NCBI GenBank assembly: GCA_029935255.1
Contig: JAOZKS010000180.1
Coordinates: 1-5,693, forward strand
Direction: 5' to 3'
DNA length: 5,693 nucleotides
From: Pontiella sp.
GTDB taxonomy: Bacteria; Verrucomicrobiota; Kiritimatiellia; Kiritimatiellales; Pontiellaceae
Part shown: positions 5,668 through 5,693 of the stretch, piece after piece
Numbering within the stretch: position 1 is the first letter of the stretch
Layout of the letters: every line of letters begins with the position of its first letter
Position numbers and translations under genes: made by a program
The notes under the pieces: model-generated
Databases searched by the model: none
Seen by the model: only the letters and a program-made list of their open reading frames with translations
What the model was told of the DNA's origin: nothing

Positions 5668-5693
5668 TATCACTCTCCACTTTGTTGCGAGTG

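Noticed and set aside
1..5693. CRISPR array, tRNA, rRNA, insertion sequence or phage genes
   Set aside because: I saw no regularly spaced repeats, cloverleaf, rRNA-like sequence, transposase motif or terminal inverted repeats.

Overview
The window reads as a bacterial chromosome fragment from a Gram-negative, probably anaerobic organism. A FadL-type outer-membrane protein with a signal peptide and a terminal Phe shows the diderm envelope. A DUF1573 protein and the DUF6132 / DUF4405 / OsmC set would fit the PVC superphylum, for example a Kiritimatiellota or Verrucomicrobiota relative. That placement is an inference from gene content and general style; no rRNA or other phylogenetic marker is present. 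TAG, TAA and TGA all end genes here, so the standard bacterial code applies.

Layout. Positions 1-144 are the non-coding tail of the first gene, with a GC-rich hairpin. A FadL/OmpP1/TodX-family protein lies on the minus strand (145-1299). An AT-rich divergent intergenic region (1300-1569) carries a likely promoter and two inverted repeats. A plus-strand cluster follows: an ArsR-family regulator (1570-1869), a 20-codon remnant of a CoA-disulfide-reductase-like flavoprotein (1945-2004), an OsmC-family protein (2042-2458), a DUF6132-thioredoxin fusion (2458-3024), a second OsmC-family protein (3026-3448) and a stand-alone DUF6132 gene broken by an in-frame TAG (3467-3652). About 315 bases without a gene then lead to a DUF4405 membrane protein (3970-4569). 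A secreted DUF1573 protein (4612-5667, minus) converges on it.

How the genes may work together. The plus-strand cluster is rich in thiol chemistry: a Cys-containing ArsR repressor, two OsmC proteins each with the two family cysteines, a membrane-anchored thioredoxin with a CPPC centre, two DUF6132 segments with a conserved Cys pair, and the stub of a disulfide reductase. This suggests a regulated system for thiol, persulfide or peroxide handling, built from a repeated OsmC + DUF6132 unit. The function is inferred from families and context. Two lesions, the nearly complete loss of the flavoprotein and the nonsense codon in the last DUF6132 gene, suggest that the locus is decaying, has been rearranged, or has assembly or sequencing errors at these points.
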